From Imbricaverruca yamaguchii (lineage: Eukaryota; Arthropoda; Thecostraca; Neoverrucidae), in contig JAOTOL010001604.1 of the NCBI GenBank assembly GCA_034440575.1, positions 2,047,001 to 2,111,000 on the forward strand: a stretch of DNA of 64,000 nucleotides. The letters run 5' to 3'. The notes beneath the pieces are model-generated. The model searched no databases. It saw only the letters and a list, made by a program, of their open reading frames with translations, and had not been told where the DNA came from. This document shows, piece after piece, positions 36,439-48,440 of this stretch. A program made the translations under genes and the position numbers. How positions within the stretch are numbered: the stretch's first letter is position 1; the number at the start of each line of letters is the position of its first letter.

Positions 36439-36929
36439 GCTGATATATAAGTGACCTGAGATCAAATGCCGTATATATCTATTATTGGTGTTACATCATT
36501 AACCATGTTCAAAACATAACTGAAGCCCAATTTAGAGCAGCTAAACACAATCACGCAAAACAAACAAAATATAACACATTTTACTTCATTCAACCTTGAA
36601 GATGTTGACCTAAGGTCGTGAGATTTGCACATAACAGTTCATCACAGCATCCATTTACCCTGAAAATATCATTACTCCAGTTTTAGTAGTATCCGAGCTA
36701 ATAGGGGGCGAAATCCGCTTCCTCATTGCAGTGTGCACAATTTCCAGATGGCCTCCCGGGTGCGTGTTGAACGATGTCTCAGTCTGGCAGGCGGGTTACC
36801 GGGTCCGTGACACTGCGCTTCGAACGGGGTGTGGCTCAGCAGCATAATAACAGGGCGATCGTCACCATAGATGGCATTGATACACGTCCAACATCGCGTG
36901 TGCAGATCTGTCGCCGCCCAGTGGCTGGT
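36439..36929. other. Unassigned stretch
   Basis: Nothing recognised. Confidence 0.4.
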
Positions 36930-37395
36930 ACGAGGCCGTGGTATGCTGGTGGGTGCGGTGGGTGGTACGCTGTCGTGGTAGGTGGTATACTTGTAGGTGT
37001 GGCCGGTGGTACGCTGCTATGGTAGGTGGTATGGTGGTGGGTGCGGTGGGTGGTACGCTGCTGTGGTAAGTGGTATACTGGTAGGTGCGGTGGATGGTAC
37101 GAGGCCGTGGTAGGTGGTATGCTGGTGGGTGTGGTGGGTGGTACGAGGCCGTGGTAGGTGGTATACTTGTAGGTGTGGCCGGTGGTACGCTGCTATGGTA
37201 AGTGGTGTGCTGTTGAGCGCGGTGGGTGGTACGCTGCTGTGGTAAGTGGTATGCTGGTAGGTGCGGTTGGTGGTACGCTGCTGTAGTAGATGGCACGCTG
37301 GTAGGCGCGGTTGGTGGTACGCTGCTATAGTAGGTGGCATACTGGTAGATGCGGTGGGTGGTAAGCTGCTATGGTAGGTGGTATACTGGGTGAGT
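36930..37395. repeat. Minisatellite, 44-bp unit, about 10 copies
   Basis: Units contain GGTGGTACGCTGCTGTGGTA and GTGGTATACTGGTAGGTGCG. Two unit types (CTGCTATGG and GAGGCCGTGG) alternate. Confidence 0.95.
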
Positions 37396-37584
37396 TTTTT
37401 GTTTATAATCACATCAGCATCAGAGCGACGAGTCAAGCAGCCGCAATACATACAGAGAAGGTCCACGTAGGCATCCAAGTTTGTTCTTGATGTTCCAAAC
37501 TTGTTCAATACAAGGTCGTAATGAGCAAGTTCGGTGGTTCTGACTGTGCGTCTTGTGGCCATTGACTCAGCTGTACATCCCCAG
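37396..37584. other. Spacer between arrays
   Basis: Non-repetitive sequence, no gene recognised. Confidence 0.4.
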
Positions 37585-38190
37585 AGATTATCAACGGGCT
37601 ACAACCAACGGCTACAGCCAACTGGCTACAGCCAACTGGCTACAGCCAACTGGCTACAGCCATCGGATCACAGCCAAGAGGCTCCAGCCAACGGAATACA
37701 GCCAACGGACTACAGCTAACGGACTACAGCCAACGGACTACAGCCAACGGGTTACATCCAACGAGCTACAGCCAATGGGTTACAACCAACGGGTTATAAC
37801 CAACGGGTTACAACCAACGAGTTACAACAAACGGGCTACAGACAACGGGCTACAACCAACGGAATACAGCTAACGGATTGCAGCCAACGGACTGTAGCCG
37901 ACGGATTACAGCCAACGGACTACAGCCAACGGACTACAGCCCACGGGATACAGCCAACGGACTACAGCCAATGGGACTCAATAGCCAACAGGCTACAGCC
38001 AACGGACAGACAACTGGTTACAGACAGTGGGTTACATCTAACGAGCTGCAGCCAATGGGTTACAACCAACGGGTTACAACCAACGGGTTACAACCAACGG
38101 GTTACAGCCAACGCGCTATAGCCAACTGATTAAAGCCAACGGGTTACATCCAACAGAATACAGCCAACGGATTACAGCCAACGGGCCATA
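37585..38190. repeat. Minisatellite, 14-bp unit, about 43 copies
   Basis: The core is CTACAGCCAACGGA, with variants TTACAACCAACGGG and CTACAGCCAACTGG grouped in blocks. This indicates local homogenisation. The open frame (LQPTDYSQRATANG-like) is array-derived. Confidence 0.95.
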
Positions 38191-40589
38191 GACAAATATT
38201 ACTGGGTACTGGTGTGGTAGCGGACTCTTCCGAAGAGTCGCGAGCCTCCGCTCGCCCCGTGAAGCTTAGCCGCGTAACCAGCGCGAGGCCAGCTGCTGTC
38301 TTTGGTCATGGAGGGCCAGCAGCGTACCAATCAAGCAAAATCTCTGTATATATACATATACATATACATATATACATCACGCTGCACGGTCATGTCCAGC
38401 AAATCAAAGCTTGAAAATGTCCGCGGCATCACTGGTATGCAAAAAAGTATGCAAAAGTATGCGAAAAAAATTGTTATAATAAGAATTGGTATGATACCGA
38501 AGCATCGTCGTAGATTGTGCACGTACTGACTTCGTATCCTGACCTCCGGTCACGCTACAGTAATCCATATATTGATAAAATTATCTGTTCAGCCTTCGTC
38601 TTGGTGTACACTGATTGATCCCAAGGAAATGTAAAACCATATCAAATGAGGTCAGATCACACAAGGTCAAGTCATCCCAGGTCACTCGTTGGTCATCCAA
38701 TATCGGGGCGCACGACTTTGGCGGCGCTGAAACCGAATTTAGTTATCACTTAGCGAGGAGCAGCACCATTCTGCATCAGATGGCATTGTATAGAATACAC
38801 ATGATAAGTGGCCTGATAAGTCAGTACATTATGGTATCGACCTTTGACACATAATTCACCCCATAGTACTGCTGTTGCATACACATGTCACCTGCTAGAT
38901 GATTCTTATCGTTGTCGGGGTGGAGAAACAAACAAATTTAATTATTATCACACAATACCGTAAGAATATAACAACTGGCCTCAGCCCAGGTCAGTAACCT
39001 TAACGTCGACTCAAAATTTTCAAATGTGAGGTTGTTCGCCTTAATGAAACGGCAGCATGACCTGAGTTTGGTGGTTATCTATTGCAACTACTTCGAATGG
39101 TGACCTTCCCAATTCATTGACCGTGACGACCCGGACGCGTAAGTTAGCAAAATGTGCAGAAAAGATACATAGGAAGCCACTGAAAATTATGCGCCTCAGC
39201 GTCTACGTATTCGGCCGCTACTACGTCAGGACCTGAGGGGGTTCTCGAGAGCCGACAATCTTGCCAGATATCAGCGCTACGTTGCTTGTCCAGCAGCTTA
39301 TTGCATTGGCTGGAAACCCTGGTCAACATGCCATTTTTAGCTGTCTGTGCACACCCGAGCGTAATTAAATATTAGACACGAGCACAGAGCTTGATTCAGA
39401 ACGCTAAGCGGGAAGCGCAAGAGTGGGAATTACGAATTAATAAAGGGGCTTAATGTTGGGTAGAACACTAAGCCAGTTTGTATCAGACGTGCCGCCAATG
39501 GTGCTAGTTTACAGTGACTAAGGGGTTGAGCACGGTGAAGCAGTAGACCCGTCAGACGACAACGTCCACCGAACTGTGCTTCAAATTTGCGTAGAATTGT
39601 TTCAAATCTGTCCAGTTGTGTCTTCGCTGCTCCCACACACACTACGCTGCGAAATTCGAGAATGAAACACACATTAACACAGCAGGCTACCACAATGGGC
39701 AAGTTCCAGATCGAGGAGGACCGTATTTTGTCAAGTTTCACCAAGTTTCTTTTTACATTTTAAAGACGATGGTAGCATTAAGTTTTTTATCCACAAATAT
39801 CCTAAATAATCTTTTCAAAAGCGCTTCCGAATGCCCCCTTTATCATTGTTCAAAATATGTGACGTCACAAATGAGGAGTTCAGTGATGCTCGACTGTGGG
39901 CCATTTCATTTTGTATGTAAAACGCCACCGTGTTTGAATAATCACTTGGATCGCATCAGATCGTCAGGGGGAAATGGATCGCAGAAAAGGGCATCAAGGT
40001 TCTGTGCCAAAGTGTACAAATACTTTAGGTAAGACAAAAGCGATACCCATCGACTTCCCAACGGCCGACAAGATGAGGAAGTTGTAGAGCAATGTTGCAC
40101 GCCGAAACGGTCTGATTATATCGTGAACATAATAGATTGCTACTCTTTAAAGTGTCATATATACTTGAAAATCGGCAATATTTTATTATCACAAGCCCTC
40201 ACCTTATTGTCCATGACGCGAGTCAGATGAAAAACTTGGTTTGGAAAATCCCACGTGGGCTTCCCCTTGCGTTTCAGACTTGGCCGCTTCGAGACTCCTC
40301 ATTTGGGACGTCATCACTTCGAGAAGGTTTTGAAAATGAGATATTTAACTAAATTGTTTAACTATGCCATATCTGCTTATCCTGTGATCAAAATACTTCA
40401 GCTTTGTTTATGAAAAACTACCACTGAATTTCGCAGCCAAAAGAACCCATTTCATGAAGCTCATGCATTGGCTTTGCGCGTTTCATGGGCAGAGCGATAT
40501 GCCGTGTTTGCCTGCTTGAAACCATCGCATCATAAATCCCAATATCATGTTTGCTTCGTTGACAACTGGACTTTACATGGACTTACATG
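38191..40589. other. Unassigned stretch
   Basis: No supportable gene. It contains a short TATACATA tract (38346-38375) and AGGTCA-like half-sites at 38648-38690. Open frames are 138 codons or fewer and none matches a family I know. Confidence 0.4.
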
Positions 40590-40795
40590 GACTTGACTCG
40601 ACATGGACTTTAGAGATGATTCACAAACTGACATTAGTCTCTAGACTGCACTATGCAAACATTAGTGATATGCAGTGATAGACTGCACTATGCATGCATT
40701 ATATGAAAACATTAGACTGCACCATGCAAGTATAAAAGATAGTCATTAGGCTGCACTATGTGCGCATCAGAGATAGACATTAGACTCCACTAACA
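40590..40795. repeat. Degenerate tandem repeat, TAGACTGCACTATGCA
   Basis: Four to five diverged units share AGACTGCACTATGC and ACATTAG at 35-55 bp spacing, preceded by a short ACATGGACTT repeat (40575-40610). Confidence 0.75.
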
Positions 40796-41104
40796 TTGGA
40801 GGTGCAGACCAGCGACATCAAACGACCTGCGGGCCCCCTGGTGCGCTCGGCTGAAGATACGGCACGCCCGTGTTATAATGGTGTACGTCTTCAGGAATGT
40901 GGAAAGAAATGCCGCGTCTGTCACCCTTGCCCGATCCCCGGAAATCTCCAGTGCAGACATGACGAGACGACAGTCCAGTGCCGTGGATAAACATGGGGCC
41001 CTGTCTGGTATGTCCGCCGTCCTCAAATTCCAATACATCCCGCTCCCCTTCACTCACCAACGTTCACTCCAGTACGCAGCGTCTTTTTAACTTCCAGGTT
41101 ACGG
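40796..41104. other. Unassigned stretch
   Basis: Both strands carry frames of 70-87 codons over the same bases, and neither is recognised. Confidence 0.35.
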
Positions 41105-41309
41105 GGCAAAGTGCGTGTGTGGGGGTGTGGGTGTGTAAGAAGCGGTGTGTATAGAAGCGGAATGTGTGTGGGGGTGGGGGAACGAAGTGTGGGGGCGGTG
41201 TGTATCAGGGCGGAGTGTGGGTGTGTGTGGTGTGGGGGCGTGTGTGTACCAGAGCGGTGTGTGTGTGTGCGTGTGTGTGTGTGTGCGTGCGTGTGTGTGT
41301 GGGGGGTGG

Positions 41310-41401
<92 letters not shown>

Positions 41402-41449
41402 GTGTGTGTGTGTGTGTGTGCGTGTGTGTGTGTGCGTGTGTGTGTGTAT
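41105..41449. repeat. (GT)n-rich microsatellite
   Basis: GGTGTGTG-type degenerate repeat becomes nearly pure GT at 41312-41440, with scattered GCGT interruptions. Confidence 0.97.
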
Positions 41450-41794
41450 GGCGGAGAAGGGGTGTCTGGCGATCAGTACTCGACATGACTGTAGATGTCG
41501 CTTGGCTGGAGCGTAGCGGCATCGAAGAACAGCTTGTTATTCTTGCAACTTTTGAATTTAAAATGACAGTTTCCGAAAGCCATGTGGTTCCCGTCCGCCA
41601 GCCTCGTGTTGGTGGACAGACCGACACTGTTGTTTTTGTTAAAAATACACCATGCGATACGGGCCTAATTAAACCTCTCGGGTCCAAATGGAGTTGCGTG
41701 AACGTGCACCACGCATTGGAACACCCACTGGTGTGTTTGCATCGCGTGTAAATTTCATACATTGCATCACTTGTGTGCATTACACAACTTTGCG
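41450..41794. other. Unassigned stretch
   Basis: Nothing recognised. Confidence 0.4.
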
Positions 41795-41938
41795 TACAAC
41801 GGGAAATATGCGCACGGCGGGGAATATACATACGATAGGAAGTATTCATGCCACAGGAAATATACATACGACAGGAAATACATATGCGAAATAAATATGC
41901 ATACGACAGAAAATATACGTATGACAGGAGATATATCG
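41795..41938. repeat. 18-bp tandem repeat, about 8 copies
   Basis: Units of GAAATATACATACGACAG with substitutions. One unit is 17 bp. Confidence 0.88.
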
Positions 41939-43579
41939 TCACCAAGAACTATTTCAGTTGCGAGGGTATACACGAATGAGAGTAAAACGTATTTTGCCAC
42001 CGTTATTTTCGTCAGCCATCTACTGGCGCGCCAGCTGCTGGAAAACCTTGCATACTTGTGCCATGACAATCCCAGGTGTGGGGTTTATGGGCATATTCCA
42101 CATACTTTTGATCGCCCTCTTATGTTCGTCCCCTATTCGCTTTCAGAGCCTGCACTTTTCCCCTGATGAACGTCTTGGCATTGTCAGGAATACGTCTGAG
42201 CTTTGCACTTCGTTCAATTTATCCCTGGGCAGCTTCAATCGACCCCGAAAGTGCTTCCCTAGTTAGGTAGCTCCGCAGACTGAAGTGCCGGTAGTTGTGG
42301 TAGTAGTTGTGCCTTTCGTGACTTCTATCACTTATGGTATGACGACCAGTGATGTGTGCTCCCTATGAGTGTCCTGGCTTCTGTTGCGTTGTTACATTTT
42401 GTGACGTGCTCTCTTCAGGAACTGCCTTGGGCAATTGCTTAGTCAGCTCTTCTCTTCTGCTCTTCTCCACTTGGTCGTCCACATCGAACAGGTCAAATTA
42501 AGCCTACTTACTAGTGCTGTTACTTCATGTTCACTTCAGTGTATGCTTCCAGTTCAAATGTCGACTCTTTATCTTTCATACTGTGGTGCAAAAAGCACAC
42601 TTGGTTGTCGGAATCAGTTTCCGTCCTAAGCGCAGCTGTTTTCCGTGGACCCTTGTGACCTACATATTTCTGGGCCCAAAACTGAGTTCAACGGGCCTCG
42701 TCACGACCGTGAGGTGCACATTCGTAAACAGAGCGTGCAGCTGGAGGCACGGCCGTCCATCCAGGCCCGCCCGGGCCGCCACCTCCGTCGTCAGAAGGCG
42801 GCCACGTGTTCGCGGGAAACGGCCGCGCGGTTCTCGGAGGCCGCCGCTCGCGACACACGCGCAGTGGACGGAGCGGCCTGCCCTTCCGTCGCCGCCCGTC
42901 CGACAACGTCCGCCGACGTCGAGCACGTCGCCACCTGGCGACGGTGCGGCACGCGGCTCGGCCGACAGCCGAATTAGCCGACACGCGATCCGGCCGTTCC
43001 CGGAACGCCGACACCCTTCGCCGTTCAGAGCGGCCAGCCAGGCTGGCGGCCCGTCAAGTGCCGGTCTGCGCCGTCGGCACAGAGCTGACCGTGCAGCCAC
43101 GGAGGCGACGTGGACCTACTCGGGGCACAAGCCTTGCACCTCCCCGACAACCGAACCATCATGTATTGGACTCGGCAGTGGCTTTTTCCGTGCGGTTTCT
43201 CTTTTCGGATAGCAATGCACGAGTTCCTTCTCTTCCTATTAATTATATAGATAATTATAATTAATGAGTTCCTTCCCTTCCATATAATTTAGAAGCAGCT
43301 TTCTACGGATGAACCAACGCACTTCAACCCTCGCAAACCTCATAATGACCTATAACTTGCATTGCCGGGGGCAGCTAGTTTGAACGAATTCCCACTAACT
43401 TTTGTTTTAAAATTGATGAGAGGTGTTCTAAACATCATGATGCAGCTCCGTCCTGAAAGTTCGGATTTTCTTGGATCACATTCATCTACCTCTTGTATTT
43501 GATTATCCAGGTCAGGTCAGCGTCGGGATGTAGTCGGTCACTGGCACCTGTTGAAATTCTAAGTAGAACCGACAGTGCT
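41939..43579. other. Unassigned; GC-rich block 42720-43130
   Basis: The GC-rich block is open on both strands, up to 232 codons on plus, including a frame that continues from less GC-rich sequence at about 42514. No domain is recognised. It is a candidate CpG island at best. Confidence 0.4.
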
Positions 43580-43760
43580 CATTAGAGGTGGCAAATGCCC
43601 AACATTTTGAGACTCGGTATGTCTGCTTACCGACATACCGAGTCTCAAAATGACATACCGACTCCGGCCAAAGCCCGGACTCGGTATGTCTGCTTCGACT
43701 AAACCCGGTTTGGGCCCGACAAAACCCACTGAAACCCGGTCAAGGACTGGTTTTGTAATA
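43580..43760. repeat. Interspersed repeat family D, copy 2, with hairpin
   Basis: It starts CATTAGAGGTGGCAAATGCC and ends near CCCGGTCAAGGACTGGTTTT, paralleling 23091-23222. Inside is a perfect 21-bp stem (43603-43623 with 43632-43652, arm CATTTTGAGACTCGGTATGT plus C) and an 8-nt loop. The arm's ACTCGGTATGTCTGC recurs at about 43679-43693. Confidence 0.65.
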
Positions 43761-43944
43761 CTGTTTTTGCATACCAGGCGGTATCTTTTAATTAGGCCCA
43801 CATGCGTTATTCACATTGGCATTAAAGGCCTTGTGCACTCCCGAAACAAGAATTGAAGATATATCTTCTCCGTAACACTACAAAGATGTTCTTACATTTT
43901 CCATGAGCATGTATTCACAGCTATTTTTTAAAATATTTAATCCG

Positions 43945-44257
43945 AGTTGTTGTTGGGGTGGCTTGAGGAGCCAGGGTTATATTGCTAAGCAGAGCTTGTT
44001 GCGTGAACCCTGGCCCCACCACCCGATCCATGAACTCCAGTTCAACGGCAGAATTTAGACCGAAAGTTTAACGTGCCGCCAATGCACCGGCACGGCCGCC
44101 CGGTAGCTCGTCCCCGGCCTTATCGGGCCAGCTGCCAACTGACACTCCCGGCCGGGGGCTAAATGCGAGCGCGCGAAGCGACTCGAACCCTGCGTTGCCA
44201 GTACAGGGGAGACCGGTGCAGGCCAGCGCTCTGACAAACTGAGCTACCGAGGCGGCA
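43945..44257 (-). mobile_element. tRNA-derived SINE, family B, copy 2
   Basis: This is the best preserved copy of the family. Read on minus, the head is GCCGCCTCGGTAGCTCAGTT with A box, then a B box GGGTTCGAGTC. The body includes GCATTGGCGGCACGTTAAAC, GTGGTGGGGCCAGGGTTCAC and GCAACAAGCTCTGCTTAGC. The 3' end is CAAGCCACCCCAACAACAAC, a short repeated tail. Such SINEs use a partner LINE's machinery. Confidence 0.9.
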
Positions 44258-44753
44258 ATTAACTATGTCACCAGTGCTTCCCAAAATGCATGATGCCTCT
44301 CAGGACGACCAGACACCACCAACTGCATCGTCAATATGAGAAAACAGCAACATTGTGGTTCGTGTACTTTGATTTATTCAGTGTCCAAAGATCTGTAATA
44401 TGTTGCAACATAAATCTGAGAATCATCGCATCTAACTATCACATTCAGTGTCCAATTATCTGTAATGCCCTACACCATGTGTCTCATAAACATCGCATCT
44501 GACTATCGCATTCAGATCTGAATGCGATGCTAATTACTAATGTTATTAATGAATGCGATATATTGAGATCTAGATGCAATAGTCAGTTGCCAAAGGCCAG
44601 CAAATTTGCATGTTGTTTATTTCGCAATGTTTTGCTGTATGATATGGTTTATGCACTATAAATTTAAAATATCTTCATGTGATTTGAATTCGTCTGTTTG
44701 TACATGACTTTAGGATCATGGCAAACTACCTCCCAAGTTGTGTAATTATTTTC
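44258..44753. other. Unassigned, with a tandem duplication and 24-bp palindrome
   Basis: A roughly 75-bp unit (ATTCAGTGTCCA... ATCTGTAAT) is duplicated at about 44377 and 44452. ATCGCATTCAGATCTGAATG plus CGAT at 44505-44528 is a perfect 24-bp palindrome. No gene recognised. Confidence 0.6.
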
Positions 44754-45032
44754 CACGTGTCAGGTGACATCTCGCACGAGGCTGGAGGCCTCTGCCTCTT
44801 CACCTCACGACGTCACGTGTCAGGTGACATTTCGCACGAGGCTGGAGGCCCCTGCCTCTTCACCTCACGAGGTCACGTGTCAGGTGACATCTCGCACGAG
44901 GCTGGAGGCCTCTGCCTCTTCACCTCACGAGGTCACGTGTCAGGTGACATCTCGCACGAGGCTGGAGGCCTCTGCCTCTTCACCTCACGAGGTCACGTGT
45001 CAGGTGACATCTCGCACGAGGCTGGAGGCAGA
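44754..45032. repeat. 60-bp minisatellite with an E-box in every unit
   Basis: Four and a half units at exactly 60-bp spacing. Each starts CACGTGTCAGGTGACATCTC and continues GCACGAGGCTGGAGGCC then TCTGCCTCTTCACCTCACGA. CACGTG falls at 44754, 44814, 44874, 44934 and 44994. Substitutions are very few, so the array is young or homogenised. Confidence 0.96.
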
Positions 45033-45575
45033 TGTAGGCGTGGAATACGGCCATAATTGCCTGGCCATTACCGTTGTACCAACGGCGAGTGGCGGCGGAA
45101 CGTGTAGATAGGTGCTCATAATGATACCTTCCTCCCTTCAGCTTCGCCTTCTGTAATTACGCCCGGCGGATTATTGTTTCTCACCTTCAGTAATAATGTT
45201 ATAGAAACGATACTTCGTCAATGACGTCATTTGCAAATAGTTGCAGCACAGCTGGAATGATGGCATGTGTTCGTCCAATTTGAGAGCCTCGGACTGTTTG
45301 TAGGTACAGCCACGCTGCCAGAACGCGCGAGGTAATCAGATTATTTGAGAACTACTGTCGGTGTATGGTGCGGTTCGAAGGTTGTTTTTGCTGTGAATTC
45401 ATTCATTGATCATACCTCATTCGTTTTTTTTTGCGCTAGCTAACACCAAATCTTTTGAAAATCAAGGAGTCTAGTTTGAGGAAGGCATCGGGGCTCAAAC
45501 GGCTGAGACAAAATGACGATTCCGAACATTGATCTGATAGGACCTAATATATTTGTAAGGAAATTAGGACGAATT
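45033..45575. other. Unassigned stretch
   Basis: Nothing recognised. Confidence 0.4.
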
Positions 45576-45900
45576 CCTGTTGTGGTGGCTTCACAGACCA
45601 GACTCCTGCGCTAAGCAGAGCTTGTTGCGCGGCTGGCCCCGCCTCACGATCCGTTAATTCCAGTCCAGCGGCATAATCTCATTCGGAAGTTTTACGTGCG
45701 GCCAATGTGCCGCCACGGCCGCTGCGGTGCATGCCTCGCGTTCCCGGCCTCATTGAACCAGTTGCCAACTACCCCCCCCCCCCCACCTCGCGGCCGGGAG
45801 CTATGCGAGCGCGTAGCCCTGTAGCATCTCCAACTCTTTCTTGCCAGGATAGAGGAGGCCAATGTAGGCCGGCGCACTAACGAACTGAACTTGCCGGACG
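45576..45900 (-). mobile_element. tRNA-derived SINE, family B, copy 3
   Basis: A diverged minus-strand copy. The A-box region reads AGTTCAGTTCGTTAGTGCGC, the B box is decayed, and the body keeps CACATTGGCCGCACGTAAAA and CGCAACAAGCTCTGCTTAGC. The 3' end is GAAGCCACCACAACAGG. It carries a 13-14 bp poly-C/G expansion near 45770. It lies about 1.3 kb from copy 2, in the same orientation. Confidence 0.85.
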
Positions 45901-46804
45901 GAAAATCAGATATGGTGCTGAAAGATCAACAAATATTGCAGTGTTCACTTGTACATATGACAGTGATATATTTTATATGTTGAATGCGGTGTGCAACATG
46001 CTACAGATTATTGAATAATTAATGAATGGAACATCGCTATTGGTCACAATTTCACTCTCTCCTTTGTATTATGATGGTAAAGTGAGTAAAATGATTATGA
46101 GTATTAAACCTTATGTTTGAAGCGTTTCTATTGGAATGTTTTTTTTTAAATAAAGAAACAAAATAGAAAATTGTTGCCCATTTAATACCGCCAATTAAAA
46201 AAAACTTATTTTTCCATGAGAAGGAGCATTAAATTACCTACCTTGTCAATAAATCGTTTTTAAAGAAAATCATGTGGATTACTCGTCTTGATTGAAATTG
46301 CATGACTTGCTTTCGGAAAATATTTGTCAGTCATACATTTGAACTATTAACTAATATCTTTGAAGATCTGCCGTTTTCGACGACCAGCATGCAAGATATT
46401 GTGCAATACAAAAATGTATCTTCAAATTATTCAATGGTTATGAAAAAAATGCTGGGTGGAATCTTCAAAATGTCCACGTTCGCATTGTGTTCCGAGTCTG
46501 AGGTCCCTTTAAACTTGAAATGGACCACGGACCACGGTGCATGGTCGTTAGGCTTTTGCGACATGCATATTTACATATTTTGTTTTTCTTGCACAAAATA
46601 ACTATAGAAGATCGGTTGAAACTCCGCTGTATGTCCCAAAGTTCGGGTAAAAATACTCCCGCCAGTCCTCACCAGGATGTCTGACTGGGCTTACATTTAC
46701 CACCTCTCTAGCGCTCATCTCTCACTCGGAGAGGCTGCTGACGCTGGCGTAAATTATGTGCTATGTTCTCTGCACGTTCTGTGGTTGAGTCATCGGTCCC
46801 GTGA
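45901..46804. other. Unassigned AT-rich stretch
   Basis: No gene recognised. The longest frame is about 99 codons (46302-46601) and is unremarkable. Confidence 0.4.
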
Positions 46805-47195
46805 TCGTACTGTCCGACCATCCAGGCCTCCCGGGCCCGACGTCCATCCAGGCCTCCCCGGGTCGGACGTCCATCCAGGCCTCCCCGGGGCCGGACGTCC
46901 ATCCAGGCCTCCCGGGCCCGACGTCCATCCAGGCCTCCCCGGGTCGGACGTCCATCCAGGCCTCCCCGGGCCGGACGTCCATCCAGGCCTCCCCGGGTCG
47001 GACGTCCATCCAGGCCTCCCCGGGCCCGACGTCCATCCAGGCCTCCCCGGTCGACGTCCATCAGGCCTCCCCGGGTCGACGTCCATCCAGGCTCCCGGGC
47101 CGACGTCCACCAGCCCCCGGGTCGGACGTCCATCCACCTCCGGGGTCGGACGTCCATCCAGGCCTCCCGGGTCGGACGTCCATCCAGGGCTCCCA
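46805..47195. repeat. Minisatellite, about 27-bp unit, 14 copies
   Basis: Units of GGACGTCCATCCAGGCCTCC plus CCGGGTC vary by 1-3 bp. They become ragged to the right, next to the hAT-like insertion. Confidence 0.95.
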
Positions 47196-47205
47196 GCCGG
47201 ACGAC

Positions 47206-47683
47206 CAGTGTTAAAATAATGGTTTTTCATTATGTGCAAGATGTCGAAACGAGTCTAGCACGATGCCGAAATTCGCCATGGAAATGATGTGTCTTAACAT
47301 GATATAAGTTCTTCCAATACAATTTTGATCGAAGTATACTCATACTTGCACCTTTTTCTTTGTTTTGAGATACATAATTTAGCGGTAACTATTTTAGCGA
47401 TAATGATACAAAATACCTATCATTATCAACTGATATGGCATAAGAGACCACATCATAGGTAGCACTCTTGCCTGGAATTGTGCTAAGGGATGTTTGTGAA
47501 TCGCAATCCACAATGGTAGGTATCAGTATGATACCTACCAGCAAGGTACTGTTCGAAATTTGACATGAAGAACTCATAACGACTTATCACGAAGCACGAT
47601 GTCGATTCTCCTTTGGGAGGGATGTCAATTCAGCGTTCAGAAAGTGATATATACCATCCTATTTCACGAATTATTTATCACTG
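47206..47683. mobile_element. hAT-like non-autonomous element (MITE), copy 2
   Basis: 478 bp, starting CAGTGTTAAAATAATGG and ending ATTATTTATCACTG. An exact 8-bp duplication CGGACGAC flanks it (47198-47205 and 47684-47691). An 8-bp duplication with CAGTG-type termini is the hallmark of the hAT superfamily. There is no transposase, so a related autonomous element would be needed for movement. The target lies at the edge of the preceding minisatellite. Confidence 0.88.
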
Positions 47684-47691
47684 CGGACGAC

Positions 47692-47995
47692 CGTTTCGCA
47701 GCCGCACCATGTAGCCAATTGCTATCATTGCTCTCGATGCCGAGCTACCGGGATAGTCACGAATTCCAGGATCTGGTGCTGGAGTCGGTACTTTCCCTGT
47801 TGTCATGGGAACTCGGACACAGCCGAGGAGCGCCCTCCCCAATCGAAAGCCATCAAGAACCATCAGCTAACGGAGCTCTGATCGCCTTCTCTTTCATGCT
47901 GTTTATGGCTCCTCCACGGTGGCTGGATAGAACACAAATAGACATTGGGGTGTCACTGCTGGCAGCGTATCGTGCGTGTCAGGATGTCTCTTTCG
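47692..47995. other. Unassigned stretch
   Basis: Open on plus for about 100 codons (from about 47690), but with no recognised domain. The frame continues into the 31-bp array. Confidence 0.35.
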
Positions 47996-48440
47996 CAGCA
48001 GACTGGGCGGTCTGCTGTGGCAGAGATAGCAGACACGGCGGTCTGCTGTGGCAGAGATAGCAGACACGGCGGTCTGCTGTGGCAGAGATAGCAGACACGG
48101 CGGTCTGCTGTGGCAGAGATAGCAGACACGGCGGTCTGCTGTGGCAGAAATAGCAGACGGGCGGTCTGCTGTGGCAGAGATAGCAGACACGGCGGTCTGC
48201 TGTGGCAGAGATAGCAGACACGGCGGTCTGCTGTGGCAGAGATAGCAGACACGGCGGTCTGCTGTGGCAGAGATAGCAGACTGGGCGGTCTGCTGTGGCA
48301 GAGATAGCAGACACGGCGGTCTGCTGTGGCAGAGATAGCAGACTGGGCGGTCTGCTGTGGCAGAGATAGCAGACACGGCGGTCTGCTGTGGCAGAGATAG
48401 CAGACACGGCGGTCTGCTGTGGCAGAGATAGCGGACAGCA
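47996..48440. repeat. Minisatellite, 31-bp unit, 14 copies, each with an inverted repeat
   Basis: The unit is GCAGAGATAGCAGACACGGC plus GGTCTGCTGTG. Within each unit GCAGAC and GTCTGC are inverted around ACGGCG. A minor variant has GACTGGGCGG. Confidence 0.96.

Noticed and set aside
42514..43264. Overlapping 110-232 codon frames in a GC-rich block
   Set aside because: Both strands are open over the same bases and no domain or splice pattern could be supported.
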